Positions 1-9,391 are shown, counted from the stretch's first letter. The stretch: 64,000 nt of DNA from Candidatus Caccalectryoclostridium excrementigallinarum (GCA_018714485.1 DVNJ01000001.1:62001-126000), one strand, 5' to 3'. Numbers and translations: made by a program. Notes: generated from the letters alone by a model not told the origin.

Positions 1-399
1 CTCCCTCAATCCCGCCAAGTGTATGTCGATGGGACGCATGCCTATCTCGCAGCCGCCGGGATAAGATATTTTCGCCCTCTTCATGCGCGAAAGCATGGGA
101 CCCATAAGAAAAACGGAAGATCTCAGTTCCTTGGCGAGAACGCAAGGTATCTGCTCGCAATATATGTCGCGGGAGTCTATGGCGATATTGCCTCTGTCGT
201 CGCGCTCGATCGCGCAGCCGATACCCGCCAAAATTTTCAGCATGTTTTTAATGTCGGAAATTTCGGGACAATTTCTCAAAACGACCTTCTCTTCCGTCAG
301 TATGCTCGCCGCAAGCAGGGGCAGAACGCTGTTCTTTGCCGCCTTCACCCGCAGGCAGCCCTCCAAAGGTCTGCCGCCCTCTATTATGTATCTGCTCAT
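1..399 (-). CDS. murA: UDP-N-acetylglucosamine 1-carboxyvinyltransferase (partial, N-terminal 133 residues)
   Basis: MurA transfers enolpyruvate from PEP to UDP-GlcNAc, the first committed step of peptidoglycan synthesis in the cytoplasm. The ORF track missed it because the gene runs off the left edge. Reading the complement from 399 gives MSRYIIEGG, then the KN pair of the substrate site in AAKNSVLPLLAASIL. Near the edge comes PGGCEIGMRPIDIH, which holds the catalytic cysteine of the family loop. A GGAGAG Shine-Dalgarno lies just upstream of the ATG. It follows ftsW by about 40 bases in the same direction, so it is the last visible gene of the dcw operon. In many Bacillota murG would come at this place. 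Confidence 0.93.
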   Translation of the reverse strand, partial: MSRYIIEGGRPLEGCLRVKAAKNSVLPLLAASILTEEKVVLRNCPEISDIKNMLKILAGIGCAIERDDRGNIAIDSRDIYCEQIPCVLAKELRSSVFLMGPMLSRMKRAKISYPGGCEIGMRPIDIHLAGLRE

Positions 400-439
400 A
401 TTTTCTCTCCACACCGTAGCGGCATTCGCCGTTATGTAC

Positions 440-1558
440 TCAATACATTTTATGGCGGGCAAGCGGGGTTTGTGATTTTGCCGCGATCCGCTCCAACACC
501 GCCACGGAACAGACGAACATGAGCAGCGACGTGCCGCCGAAACTCACGAACGGAAGCGGCAGCCCCGTCGGCGGGATACTGCCCGTCACCACGGCGACGT
601 TCAAAAGCGTCTGAACGCCGATAACGGCGGTGATGCCCGCGGCGAGATAGCAATCGAACCTGTTTTCGGCGCGCATGGCTATGATAAGTCCGCGCCATAC
701 GATCGTCCCGAAGACGGCGAGCACGATGACGCAGCCGACAAATCCCAGCTCTTCTCCGATCACGGAAAAGATGAAGTCGCTTTCGGCAAAGGGCAGAAAG
801 AGATATTTCTGACGCGAGTTGAACAGCCCCACACCGAACAATCCTCCCGCGCCGAGCGCATAATATGACTGAATGAGCTGATAGCCCTCCCCGAGCGGAG
901 AGGACCACGGATCCAAAAAGGCGGCTATGCGTTTCAAGCGGTAAGGCTCCACCGCGATGAGCGCGATGACGAGCGCCAAGGCGGGTATTCCCAAAAGCGC
1001 AAAGTGCCTTGCCTTCGCTCCGCCCAAAAAGAGCATTATCAGCGTCACCAGCCCCACGCACACGGTGACGGACATGTTCGGCTCCGCCATTATCAGCGCA
1101 CAGGTCGCGCCACAGGCGACAAGCACTGACGCCATGGACGCAAAAGTCACGCTGCTTCTTTTCGCCAGACAGCCCGACACAAAGACGACCAAGGTGAATT
1201 TGGCGATGTCGGAAGGCTGAAAGGTGATGAAACCGAGGTCTATCCAGCGCGTCGCGCCGTAATTTTCCGCGCCGACGCCCGGGATAAGCACGACGGAAAG
1301 CAGGACAAGTCCGAGGGCGAGCAGCAGATAGCGCAGCTTGAACAATATCGCCGTATCCGCCCTGAAAACGAACGGATAGAGCGCGCAGGAAAAGGCGAGA
1401 GCCGCTGCCTGCCTTTTGACATAGAAAAAGGCGTCCCCCGTGCGGGTAAGCGCGGAATAACTGCTCGCGCTGTATTGCATGAGCAGTCCGAAAAGCGCCA
1501 GCCCGAGAACGCATGCCAAAAGTATCTTGTCGGGAACATATTTTCCCTTTCTGCTCAT
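440..1558 (-). CDS. ftsW: FtsW/SpoVE-type SEDS peptidoglycan glycosyltransferase
   Basis: A polytopic SEDS protein of about 372 residues that polymerises lipid II together with a class B PBP at the septum or in the spore cortex. Visible family blocks are GEGYQLIQSYYALGAGGLFG, RQKYLFLPFAESDFIFSVIG and TGLPLPFVSFGGTSLL. There are about ten hydrophobic segments. I start at the ATG whose ATGA overlaps the murD stop, because this implies translational coupling; the ORF track start 11 codons upstream lies inside murD. The dcw position fits ftsW or spoVE, and sequence alone does not separate these two paralogue types. Confidence 0.93.
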   Translation of the reverse strand: MSRKGKYVPDKILLACVLGLALFGLLMQYSASSYSALTRTGDAFFYVKRQAAALAFSCALYPFVFRADTAILFKLRYLLLALGLVLLSVVLIPGVGAENYGATRWIDLGFITFQPSDIAKFTLVVFVSGCLAKRSSVTFASMASVLVACGATCALIMAEPNMSVTVCVGLVTLIMLFLGGAKARHFALLGIPALALVIALIAVEPYRLKRIAAFLDPWSSPLGEGYQLIQSYYALGAGGLFGVGLFNSRQKYLFLPFAESDFIFSVIGEELGFVGCVIVLAVFGTIVWRGLIIAMRAENRFDCYLAAGITAVIGVQTLLNVAVVTGSIPPTGLPLPFVSFGGTSLLMFVCSVAVLERIAAKSQTPLARHKMY

Positions 1559-2874
1559 ACTCTGCCGCATCCGAGCGCCCCGACTATGCAATCGAACGCC
1601 TCTCCGCGCTCTTCGAAATCCGCATATCTGTCAAAGCTCGACGTGGACGGCGAAAAGAGAACTATCTCCTCTTCTCCCGAACATGCCCTCTGCGCGGCGT
1701 CGAAAAGCGAGGGCGTTATCTCAAAGGAAAAATCCCGCTCGGGCGGCAGTCCGTCTTTTATGCTTTGGGCGTTATCGCCCGTGACTATCACTCTTTTCAC
1801 CGTGCGCGGCAGGCGGGCGAAGAAATTTTCGTAAGATATACCCTTGTCATAGCCGCCCATAATGAGGACCGTACTGCCCTTCATCGCCCGACAGGCTTTG
1901 AGCGTGGAATCGATGTTTGTCGCCTTGCTGTCGTTATAGACCTTTTTCCCGTTCACTTCGCCCGTATACTGCAAGCGAAAGCGCGGCGCGGAAAACCTCC
2001 TGAGGACTTTTTCTATCACCTCGCTCTTCACTCCCATGAGTTTCGCCACGCAAACGCAGGCGAGCGCATTGGCGAGATTGTGCTCTCCGCGCATGAGAAG
2101 GTCGTCCGCGTTTGCCACAAATTCGTCGCGCTCGTCACAAAAATATATCTTTCCGCTCTCTATGTAACAGCCTCTGACCTTTTGCCTGAGCGAGAAAAAA
2201 TATACCCGTGAGGCTATGTCGCTCTCGAACGCGCGCACGGTCTCGTCGTCGTAATTGAGTACGGCGACGTCTTCGCTCGTCTGATTGACGAATATCTTTC
2301 TCTTTGCGTCCGTATATTCGGCAAAAGTCGCGTGCCGCTCGTAATGATCGGGCGTGATGTTGAGGCAGACGGCATACTTGCTGCGAAAGTCGACTATGCT
2401 TTCCAGCTGAAAACTCGAAAGTTCGAGAACGACGACCGCGTCTTCGCCTATCCTGTCCGCGTTTTCGGCAAAGGAGACCCCGATATTGCCCATGGCGTAA
2501 CTCTCTATCCCGGCGGCGGACAATATCTCTTTGAGCAGTAGCGTCACCGTCGTTTTGCCGTTCGTACCCGTCACGGCGACGATCTCCCCGCGGGAATGAC
2601 GAAACGCAAGCTCCACTTCTCCCAGCACTTCTATCCCGCAGAGCGCGGCATATTCGCTGAGCGCGTTGCGCGGCTTTACTCCCGGGCTGAGTACCAGCAT
2701 ATCCACACCGTGCAGCGCCCGCTCGGGCGAAAGTCCGCTCCTGTCTTCGCAGCCCGCGGGAACGCACACCCCGCCGTCGTCATAGACACAAACGCGCCAA
2801 CCCTTTCTCAACAGCAGCTGCGCCGCGCCCCTGCCGCTTATTCCCGTTCCCATTATCAACGCCGTCTTATTCAT
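1555..2874 (-). CDS. murD: UDP-N-acetylmuramoylalanine--D-glutamate ligase
   Basis: MurD adds D-glutamate to UDP-MurNAc-L-Ala in the cytoplasm, using ATP. The 439-residue length is normal for the family. Visible motifs are an N-terminal Rossmann start (MGTGISGRGAAQLL), the Mur ligase P-loop VTGTNGKTTV near residue 104, LELSSFQLE, and a C-terminal YNDSKATNIDST block typical of MurD. It overlaps mraY by 8 bases upstream and ftsW by an ATGA downstream, so all three are probably co-translated. Confidence 0.97.
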   Translation of the reverse strand: MNKTALIMGTGISGRGAAQLLLRKGWRVCVYDDGGVCVPAGCEDRSGLSPERALHGVDMLVLSPGVKPRNALSEYAALCGIEVLGEVELAFRHSRGEIVAVTGTNGKTTVTLLLKEILSAAGIESYAMGNIGVSFAENADRIGEDAVVVLELSSFQLESIVDFRSKYAVCLNITPDHYERHATFAEYTDAKRKIFVNQTSEDVAVLNYDDETVRAFESDIASRVYFFSLRQKVRGCYIESGKIYFCDERDEFVANADDLLMRGEHNLANALACVCVAKLMGVKSEVIEKVLRRFSAPRFRLQYTGEVNGKKVYNDSKATNIDSTLKACRAMKGSTVLIMGGYDKGISYENFFARLPRTVKRVIVTGDNAQSIKDGLPPERDFSFEITPSLFDAAQRACSGEEEIVLFSPSTSSFDRYADFEERGEAFDCIVGALGCGRV

Positions 2875-3886
2875 AACTCTGCGCCATAAAGCCGATAAGC
2901 CCGATCATTCCCGCAACGATGGTTATCAGGACATAGCGGGCGACTATCTTGCTCTCCTTCATTCCTTTATATTCGAGGTGGTGATGAAAAGGCGCCATCA
3001 AAAACACCCTTTTACCCTTGATCTTGTAGACAAGCACCTGCACTATTACGGATATGCAGGACACGACATACATTATGCCGATAAAAAGATCGAGCAGCGG
3101 CAGTTTGAGAAAAACCGTGGCGCACGCCAGACCGCCGCCCACCGCCAGAGAACCCGTGTCGCCCATGAAAATGCTCGCCGGGGCGGAATTAAGCCATACG
3201 AACGCGAAAAGCGCTCCCGCAAAACAGGCACAGAACAAGCCCGTCGCCCGAACGTGCGCCAGCATGATCACGTCCCCTTCGGAAACGACCGCGCCGTAAA
3301 GATAGAGCGCCGCAAGCGCCGTGACGGTAAATCCCGCGCCGCCGCATTTGGCGACCAGCCCGTCCAAGCCGTCGGTGAGATTGACGGCGTTGGTCACGCC
3401 GATGAACATAAACATGCAAAAAGGCACGAACGCCCACCCTAAATCGAGTTTCGCCGTCGTGAACGGCAGATATATCTCGCTGCCGATATAGGCGTTGCGG
3501 TAGCAAAAGACGGTGACGATGATCGCTATGCCCGCTTGTCCGACGATTTTTTGATAGGCTTTCAACCCCTGATTATGCTTGTATCTGACCTTGATGAAAT
3601 CGTCCAAAAATCCGAGCAGTCCGTAAGAGACGGTCACCGCGCAGGCGACGGCGCAAAAGGCGTCGTCGATGCCGCCGAAAACGGCTGCCGCCGCAATGAC
3701 GGCGACTATGAAAATGATACCGCCCATCGTGGGCGTTCCGCTCTTTCCCATATGCTTGTCCACATATTCAAGCACGGTCTGCCCCGCTTTCAGCTTGCGC
3801 ACGAGCGCAAGCACGGGATATGAAAGCAGCGCCGCAAACGCGAACGCCGTCAGTGCGGCGGCAATGTATTCGACATATATATTCAT
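2867..3886 (-). CDS. mraY: Phospho-N-acetylmuramoyl-pentapeptide transferase
   Basis: MraY moves phospho-MurNAc-pentapeptide onto undecaprenyl phosphate to make lipid I at the inner face of the membrane. The 339 residues form about ten membrane helices. Catalytic and family motifs are visible: GTPTMGGI, LGFLDDFIKV (Asp pair), NAVNLTDGLDGL and FMGDTGSLA, followed by the APFHHHLE histidine loop. Its start overlaps the murE stop as ATGA, and its end overlaps murD by 8 bases. Confidence 0.97.
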   Translation of the reverse strand: MNIYVEYIAAALTAFAFAALLSYPVLALVRKLKAGQTVLEYVDKHMGKSGTPTMGGIIFIVAVIAAAAVFGGIDDAFCAVACAVTVSYGLLGFLDDFIKVRYKHNQGLKAYQKIVGQAGIAIIVTVFCYRNAYIGSEIYLPFTTAKLDLGWAFVPFCMFMFIGVTNAVNLTDGLDGLVAKCGGAGFTVTALAALYLYGAVVSEGDVIMLAHVRATGLFCACFAGALFAFVWLNSAPASIFMGDTGSLAVGGGLACATVFLKLPLLDLFIGIMYVVSCISVIVQVLVYKIKGKRVFLMAPFHHHLEYKGMKESKIVARYVLITIVAGMIGLIGFMAQSYE

Positions 3887-5316
3887 TTTTTCGCTAAAAT
3901 TTCCTTCAAGACCTCAACGTCGTCAAAATAAGTTTTAACGCCCTTTTCCTCGATATACTTTTCGCTCCCCTTTCCCGCTATCACCACGGTATCGCCCGCC
4001 CGCGCCGCGTTGCAGGCTTCTTGCAAAGCCTCTCGCCTGTCAAGCAGCACGCGCGCCCTGCCGTCCGTCCCCGCGATTATGTCGCGGGCGATGTCTTCGC
4101 GTTTTTCGCCGCGCGGATTGTCCGAGGTTATCAAAACTTCGTCGGCGTATTCCGAGGCGATCGCGCCCATGAGCGGACGTTTTCCCCTGTCGCGGTCGCC
4201 GCCGCAGCCGAAAACCGCGATCAGCCTTCCTTCGGTGAGCTTGCGCGCTTGCAAAAGCACGTTTTCAAGTCCGTCGGGCGTATGGGCGAAATCCACGATA
4301 AATTTGACTCCGTCCCGCTCGATCAGCTCGAACCGCCCTTCGGGCGGCGGCGTCTCACTCAAAACGCGCGCAATATCGGCATAGTCCGCGCCCAACTCGC
4401 GCGCGCAGACGATCGCCGCCAAGGCGTTGCTCACGTTGAATTTTCCGTAAAGCCGCGAGTTTATCTCCAAAAGGCGGTCGCGGTCGTTGACGATATATCT
4501 GCCGTGCCCGCCGTTTTCGATATTGACGGCAAAGGCGTCGGCGGGATTGTCCAAGCCGTAGGAGATGAGAGGGACTTTCACGGAATTTATCAGCCTTACG
4601 CCGAATTCGTCGTCCGAATTTATCACGGCGCGGCGAACATGTTCGGGGGTGAAAAAGCCGCCCTTTGCCCGCGCATACTCTTCCATGCTGCCGAAAAAAT
4701 CCAAGTGATCGCGGCTTAGGTTGGTGAAAACTCCCAAGTCGAACACTATCCCGTCCGTCTTGCGCCAATAGAGGGCATGAGCGGAAACTTCGGCGGCAAC
4801 GGCGGCGCAGCCCGCCTCGACAAAGCGCGCGAGAGTTTGATTGAGTTCTTTGGGATCGGGCGTGGTCATTTGAGCGGGAGATCTTCTTTCGCCGTCGTGG
4901 ATATACATCGTGCCGATGAGTCCGCACCTTATGCCGCAGCCGCAGGCGATGCGATGGATAAGATAGGCGGTCGTGGATTTGCCGTTCGTCCCCGTGACTC
5001 CCACCGTCTTTAATTTTTTCGACGGTTCGCCGTAAAACTTCGCGCAGACGCGCGCATAAGCCGAGCGCACGTCGCCCGTTATTATCTGCGGCGTCTTTAT
5101 CTCCGCTATCACCCGTTCGCTCAAAACAGCCGCCGCGCCTCTCTCCTGCGCTTCAAAGGCGAAGTCTTCGCCGTTTTTCTCCCTGCCGCGCATGGCGGCA
5201 AAGAGCGCGCCCCGAGTCACTTGCGAGCTGTCTGAGCAAAGGTCGTCTATATTTATCCCCTCAAGCGCGCCCTGCGCTTTCACGGGCAGATCTTGCAGCA
5301 GTTTTTTCAGTTCCAT
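3883..5316 (-). CDS. murE: UDP-N-acetylmuramoyl-tripeptide synthetase, meso-DAP type
   Basis: MurE adds the third residue of the peptidoglycan stem peptide. The 477 residues carry the Mur ligase P-loop GVTGTNGKSTT near residue 108. The acceptor-recognition motif is TSDNPRGEKRED; DNPR is the form associated with meso-diaminopimelate, whereas lysine enzymes carry other residues there. This fits the DAP decarboxylase gene lysA in the same window. A GGGAGGAG Shine-Dalgarno precedes the ATG, and about 88 bases separate it from the upstream PBP gene. The end overlaps mraY as ATGA. Confidence 0.96.
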   Translation of the reverse strand: MELKKLLQDLPVKAQGALEGINIDDLCSDSSQVTRGALFAAMRGREKNGEDFAFEAQERGAAAVLSERVIAEIKTPQIITGDVRSAYARVCAKFYGEPSKKLKTVGVTGTNGKSTTAYLIHRIACGCGIRCGLIGTMYIHDGERRSPAQMTTPDPKELNQTLARFVEAGCAAVAAEVSAHALYWRKTDGIVFDLGVFTNLSRDHLDFFGSMEEYARAKGGFFTPEHVRRAVINSDDEFGVRLINSVKVPLISYGLDNPADAFAVNIENGGHGRYIVNDRDRLLEINSRLYGKFNVSNALAAIVCARELGADYADIARVLSETPPPEGRFELIERDGVKFIVDFAHTPDGLENVLLQARKLTEGRLIAVFGCGGDRDRGKRPLMGAIASEYADEVLITSDNPRGEKREDIARDIIAGTDGRARVLLDRREALQEACNAARAGDTVVIAGKGSEKYIEEKGVKTYFDDVEVLKEILAKK

Positions 5317-5404
5317 ATCTCCTCCCTATCAACTATAATTCCACGGGTAAAGATATGCGCCCGCACCGCAAAATAATCGTATTTTCGTCATTTTTGCCTT
5401 TGAC

Positions 5405-7294
5405 TCACTCTTGCATGGCGAAATAGACGAGCGCGCCCTCCTCTATCTTCGCTCCCGCGGCGGGAAGCTGATAGACCACTTTGCCCGTCCCCGCATATTC
5501 GTAATCCAAGCCCGACTTTTTGAGCAAAGCCGCCGCGTCGGAGAAACTCAGATCGGTGATGTCGGGCATGACGACTTCGGCTTTTGCCGTCTCGCCGCTC
5601 GCGGGGACGTCGTATTGAGAAAAGAGCGCGGAAAAGATCTCGCCGACATAGGGCGCCGCGACGATCGAGCCGTAATAGACATATCCCTGCGGTTCGTCCA
5701 CCAAAAACAGGCAGACGATATTGCTACCGTTTATCTCGGTGAAACCGACGAAAGACGAGATATATTTGCCCGCGGCGATGGCACCGTCTGCGTATTTCTG
5801 CGCCGTGCCCGTCTTGCCGCCTATCTTATATCCTTCGACCGCGGCATTCTTGCCGCTGCCCTCGTCCACGACTCCGTAGAGAATGTCTTTGAGCTTTTCG
5901 CTCGTGGAAGCACTTATCGTCGTGTTTTTGACATACGATCCGCCGCGATAGGCAAGTTCGCCTTCTTGACTTAATATCTCTTCCACGACGTAAGGGCGAT
6001 AGAGATAGCCGCCGTTGATACAGGAAGCCACGGCGCTCGCAAGTTGCAACAGCGTCACCGCCACCGCCTGCCCGAAGCCTATCCTCGCCAGATCCACGTT
6101 TTTCACTGAATCGCGCGCGATGAGCATTCCCGCGCTTTCGCCGTAAAAATCTATCCCCGTCTTTTGTCCCAAGCCGAACTTGTCGAAATAGTCGTACATG
6201 GTGTCTTTACCCGCGGTGAGCGCCACGTCTACAAAGACGCAGTTGCAGGAATTATAAACTCCGTGTCGAAAATCCTGGCTCCCGTGCCCGATAGAGCGCC
6301 AACAGCGAATGCGCTGTCCGTCCACCGAGCAACTCCCGCCGCAATAATAGGAATTTTTTGTCGCGCCCGTCTCCAAGCCGATCGCAGACGTGAGTATCTT
6401 GAAAGTGGATCCCGGCTCGTACATATCCGTTACGGCGTTGAGCGAAGAATTTTCCATGAGCGCGTTGACGTCGTCGCGCGGGATATCGTTGAGGTCGTAT
6501 GACGGCGCCTGCGCCATGGCGAGCACGGCGCCCGTGTCCGCGTTGAGCATGACGCAGCTCACGCTCTTGGCGTCATAACGCGCGCAGGCGTCCTTGACAG
6601 CCTTTTCCGCCGCCGCCTGCATATAATAATCTATCGTCAGGCGCACGTTCATGCCCTTTTGCGGCGCGACGTAATAGGTGTCGCCGTCTTCAAGCTCCCT
6701 GCCGATAAGGTCGGTTTCCGTGTAAGAATAACCGTTTATCCCCGTCAGATAGCGGTCGTATTGCAGTTCAAGCCCGCTCTGTCCCTTATTGTCCGCGTCG
6801 GTAAATCCCAAAAGCTGGGTGAGAAAGTCGCCCTGATCGTAATATCTGGCGCTGTCCGCGGTGAAATATATCCCCGAAAAATCCCGCTGTTCCACTTCGA
6901 GCATCTCCGCCCGCGTGACGCGGCGGCAAAGACGCACCTCGGAGACGCCTTTTTTCGTCAGGCGCGTATAAAGCAGCGTTTTGTCTATGTCGAGCGCGTC
7001 GGAAACGAAAGCTGCGATCTCCTCCGCTTCCTTCACGTCGGAGGGGCGGCAGTACATCGTGTAAAGAGTCATGGACGAGGCGAGTTTTATGCCGTTGACG
7101 TCGGTTATGTCCCCTCTGTCGGCGGTGAAAGGCAGATCGCGCGTCCATTGCTCAAAAGCGAGCGTGCGCAACGAGTCGGAATTTATTATCTGCACATAAA
7201 GCAGTCTGCCCGACAAAATACAAAGGAAGAAGGTTATCAGCAACAGCGTTGCCGATAACCTCCTCCTGATACTTATATGGGAGATTTTTACCAT
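5405..7294 (-). CDS. spoVD: Class B penicillin-binding protein (PBP2B/SpoVD-like) with PASTA domain
   Basis: A septal or spore-cortex transpeptidase of 629 residues. It has a short cytoplasmic tail, one N-terminal membrane helix (about residues 13-32), a pedestal domain, then the transpeptidase. All three active-site motifs are visible: STFK in EPGSTFKIL, SCN in NSCNCVFVD, and KTG in GGKTGTAQK. A single PASTA-like repeat (PDITDLSFSDAAALLKKSG) ends the protein, as in SpoVD. A GGAGGGG site precedes the ATG. The dcw slot is shared by ftsI/pbpB and spoVD, so the gene name is a best guess. Its SEDS partner is probably ftsW in the same operon. Confidence 0.9.
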   Translation of the reverse strand: MVKISHISIRRRLSATLLLITFFLCILSGRLLYVQIINSDSLRTLAFEQWTRDLPFTADRGDITDVNGIKLASSMTLYTMYCRPSDVKEAEEIAAFVSDALDIDKTLLYTRLTKKGVSEVRLCRRVTRAEMLEVEQRDFSGIYFTADSARYYDQGDFLTQLLGFTDADNKGQSGLELQYDRYLTGINGYSYTETDLIGRELEDGDTYYVAPQKGMNVRLTIDYYMQAAAEKAVKDACARYDAKSVSCVMLNADTGAVLAMAQAPSYDLNDIPRDDVNALMENSSLNAVTDMYEPGSTFKILTSAIGLETGATKNSYYCGGSCSVDGQRIRCWRSIGHGSQDFRHGVYNSCNCVFVDVALTAGKDTMYDYFDKFGLGQKTGIDFYGESAGMLIARDSVKNVDLARIGFGQAVAVTLLQLASAVASCINGGYLYRPYVVEEILSQEGELAYRGGSYVKNTTISASTSEKLKDILYGVVDEGSGKNAAVEGYKIGGKTGTAQKYADGAIAAGKYISSFVGFTEINGSNIVCLFLVDEPQGYVYYGSIVAAPYVGEIFSALFSQYDVPASGETAKAEVVMPDITDLSFSDAAALLKKSGLDYEYAGTGKVVYQLPAAGAKIEEGALVYFAMQE

Positions 7295-7349
7295 TCGCCC
7301 CTCCGATAAGTTTATTTTTTATCTTCGGTGCGAATGTCGGATGAATTGT

Positions 7350-7997
7350 CTATCCTACTTGCCTGCCGAGCCAGTCGCAGAATTCGTCGAAAGCGTTCGT
7401 GCTCGTGTCGTAAGTGTAACGCGCGTCCGTCTGCACGTCGAGCGCGACTTTGTTGCCGTTCTCGTCGAGGTAATAAACCGCCGCGTCCTGAGTATATGCG
7501 GAAGGTTCCGCCGTAGCCTCCGCGGCGCTTCCGCCGATGACCACGTTCACCAAGATCAGGGTCGCAACGACGGCGATGATGGCGAAATAAAGGGCTATGA
7601 GTATTTTTGCCTTGGTGTTGAGGCGCATCTTTTTCTTGCTCTTGCCCTCTTTTTGCATGGAGTAGCCGCCGAGATCGTAATCCTGCGCTTCCGAATAGAC
7701 GGGAGCTGCCGAACGCGCTTCATAGTTATATCTATTGTCGTAAGAGGCGCGATATGCCTCGCCGTAGCCGCTCTCGGGAGCGTAATAGGGATCGTAACCG
7801 ACGTTATAGCCGGCGTTATAACCGTTTCTCGCGGTATAGTCGGGCGCATAGCCGTTTTGCACGGGATAGCCGCGGTCGGGGGCGGAGTAAGCCGCGCGTT
7901 GAGCGACGTATCTGTCGTCGGCATAAGAAGTACCGGCGTTGAAATAAGCGCCTTCGCTGCGAGTATATTGTTTTTGTTTCTCCAAAGTCTCGTTCAT
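7350..7997 (-). CDS. Tyr-rich single-pass membrane protein in the ftsL position
   Basis: An uncharacterised 215-residue protein lying exactly where ftsL normally sits, between rsmH and the class B PBP. Residues 1 to about 110 are rich in Tyr, Gly, Asn and Ala, with imperfect repeats such as RNGYNAGYNVGYDPYYAPESG. A basic stretch (KSKKKMRLNTKAK) leads into one membrane helix, ILIALYFAIIAVVATLILVN. About 65 extracytoplasmic residues follow, without the leucine-zipper coiled coil typical of FtsL. Position, topology and operon suggest a divisome protein replacing FtsL, but sequence identity to FtsL is not apparent. The cytoplasmic tail is much longer than FtsL's. It begins 12 bases after the rsmH stop. 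Confidence 0.75.
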   Translation of the reverse strand: MNETLEKQKQYTRSEGAYFNAGTSYADDRYVAQRAAYSAPDRGYPVQNGYAPDYTARNGYNAGYNVGYDPYYAPESGYGEAYRASYDNRYNYEARSAAPVYSEAQDYDLGGYSMQKEGKSKKKMRLNTKAKILIALYFAIIAVVATLILVNVVIGGSAAEATAEPSAYTQDAAVYYLDENGNKVALDVQTDARYTYDTSTNAFDEFCDWLGRQVG

Positions 7998-8009
7998 GCT
8001 TCCGTCTCC

Positions 8010-8942
8010 TTAAAGTTTTTCCGCTATCCTCAGTTTCGCGCTCGCTGCCCTGCTGTTTTCTTCAAGCTCTTCGGCGCTCGCCGTAATAGGTTTTTTGGTT
8101 ATGATATTTATCTCTCTTTTTTTGCCGCAAGTGCATATCGGTTGGCGGGGAGGACATACGCAGTCCGCTTTCAGATAGTTAAACGCCCGTTTGACTATCC
8201 TGTCTTCCAGCGAGTGAAAGGTTATCACGCATATCCTTCCGCCTGCTTTGAGCCTGCGCGCCGCCGCTATCACGACTTCATACAGACCTTCAAGCTCCGA
8301 GTTGACTTCTATCCTTATCGCCTGGAACGTCCTCTTGCAAAGACTGCGTCCCTTATGCCTTTCCTGCGGGGGATAACACGAAATTATCGTTTCGGCAAGC
8401 TCGCTTGTGCTCTCGTAAGGCTTTTGCGCCCTGCGCCTGACTATGCGGGAGGCTATCTTGCGGGAAAGACGTTCTTCCCCATATTCGTATATCACATCCG
8501 CAAGATGCTCTTCTCCGTAGCCGTTGACCACGTCTGCCGCCGTGAAGCTCTGCTCCTTATCCATTCGCATGTCCAAAGGTCCGTCCGCCATATAAGACAT
8601 TCCTCTTTCCGCGTTGTCGAGCTGATAAGAGGAAACGCCTAAGTCGAACAAGATGCCGTCTATCTTTTCCACGCCCAGCCCGTCAAGCTCCGCGATAAGA
8701 TTTTTGAAGTCGTTGTGAATGTACGTTATTTTGTCCCCGAAGGGAGCAAGTCTTTCTTTTGCCGCCGCCAAGGCGTCCGCGTCTTTGTCTATCCCTATCA
8801 GCCTGCCGCCTTCGAGCCTTTGCGCGATCAGAACGCTGTGCCCCGCTCCGCCCAAAGTCGCGTCTACGTAGACGCCGTTCGGCTTTATGTCAAGTCCTTC
8901 GATGCATTCCGACGCAAGTACCGATTTATGGACAAATTGCAT
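8010..8942 (-). CDS. rsmH: 16S rRNA (cytosine(1402)-N(4))-methyltransferase
   Basis: RsmH (MraW) methylates the N4 position of C1402 in 16S rRNA using SAM. The SAM-binding signature DATLGGAGHS and the block GILFDLGVSSYQLD are visible, and the protein ends with ITASAEELEENSRAASAKLR, which is typical of the family. I use the ATG at 8942 (MQFVHKSVLASE), which overlaps the mraZ stop by one base (TGATG). The longer ORF-track start reads into mraZ. The resulting 310 residues match the family length. Confidence 0.96.
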   Translation of the reverse strand: MQFVHKSVLASECIEGLDIKPNGVYVDATLGGAGHSVLIAQRLEGGRLIGIDKDADALAAAKERLAPFGDKITYIHNDFKNLIAELDGLGVEKIDGILFDLGVSSYQLDNAERGMSYMADGPLDMRMDKEQSFTAADVVNGYGEEHLADVIYEYGEERLSRKIASRIVRRRAQKPYESTSELAETIISCYPPQERHKGRSLCKRTFQAIRIEVNSELEGLYEVVIAAARRLKAGGRICVITFHSLEDRIVKRAFNYLKADCVCPPRQPICTCGKKREINIITKKPITASAEELEENSRAASAKLRIAEKL

Positions 8943-9391
8943 CAGAAGACTATCTCCTCGCTTATCTGCGCGAACTTCTCCATGTAAGGATATTCGTATT
9001 CGACGCCGTTGATGTTGTCTTCGAAACGCTTGGCGTCCCAAAGCTCGACCTTGTTACCCATGCCGACGAAGATAACGTCTCTGCCCAGATCCGCCATCTT
9101 TTTCAAATCGGGCGGAAGAGTGAACCTGCCCTGGCTGTCCTCGGTTATCTCCGAGACGTACGCCATGAGCAGACGAGCCGAGGCAAGCACCTTGCTGTCG
9201 GCGACGGTGATCATGCCTTCGAAGTGGGCAAAGAGCTTGTCCGCTTCTTCTTCCGTGATAAAGGAGACGCAGCCGCCGGCGGAATACATTGCATAAATCT
9301 TGGAAGTACCCATACGAGCACGGAAGAATTGGGGAAGCCTGAGCCTGCCCTTCTCGTCGGTGTGTAAAGCGTACTTGCCCGCAAACCGCAT
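8942..9391 (-). CDS. mraZ: Transcriptional regulator MraZ
   Basis: MraZ is a DNA-binding protein of the AbrB fold that usually controls its own dcw operon. The 149 residues contain the two internal family signatures, TDEKGRLRLPQFFRA near residue 12 and EDSQGRFTLPPDLKKMADLG near residue 88. The start ATG has an AAAGGAGG Shine-Dalgarno. A consensus promoter lies 30-58 bases upstream, so this is the first gene of the operon. Confidence 0.96.
   Translation of the reverse strand: MRFAGKYALHTDEKGRLRLPQFFRARMGTSKIYAMYSAGGCVSFITEEEADKLFAHFEGMITVADSKVLASARLLMAYVSEITEDSQGRFTLPPDLKKMADLGRDVIFVGMGNKVELWDAKRFEDNINGVEYEYPYMEKFAQISEEIVF

Noticed and set aside
7341-8642. 433-codon plus-strand open frame opposite rsmH and the ftsL-slot gene
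   Set aside because: The minus-strand genes fit the dcw operon and carry real motifs; the plus frame has none.
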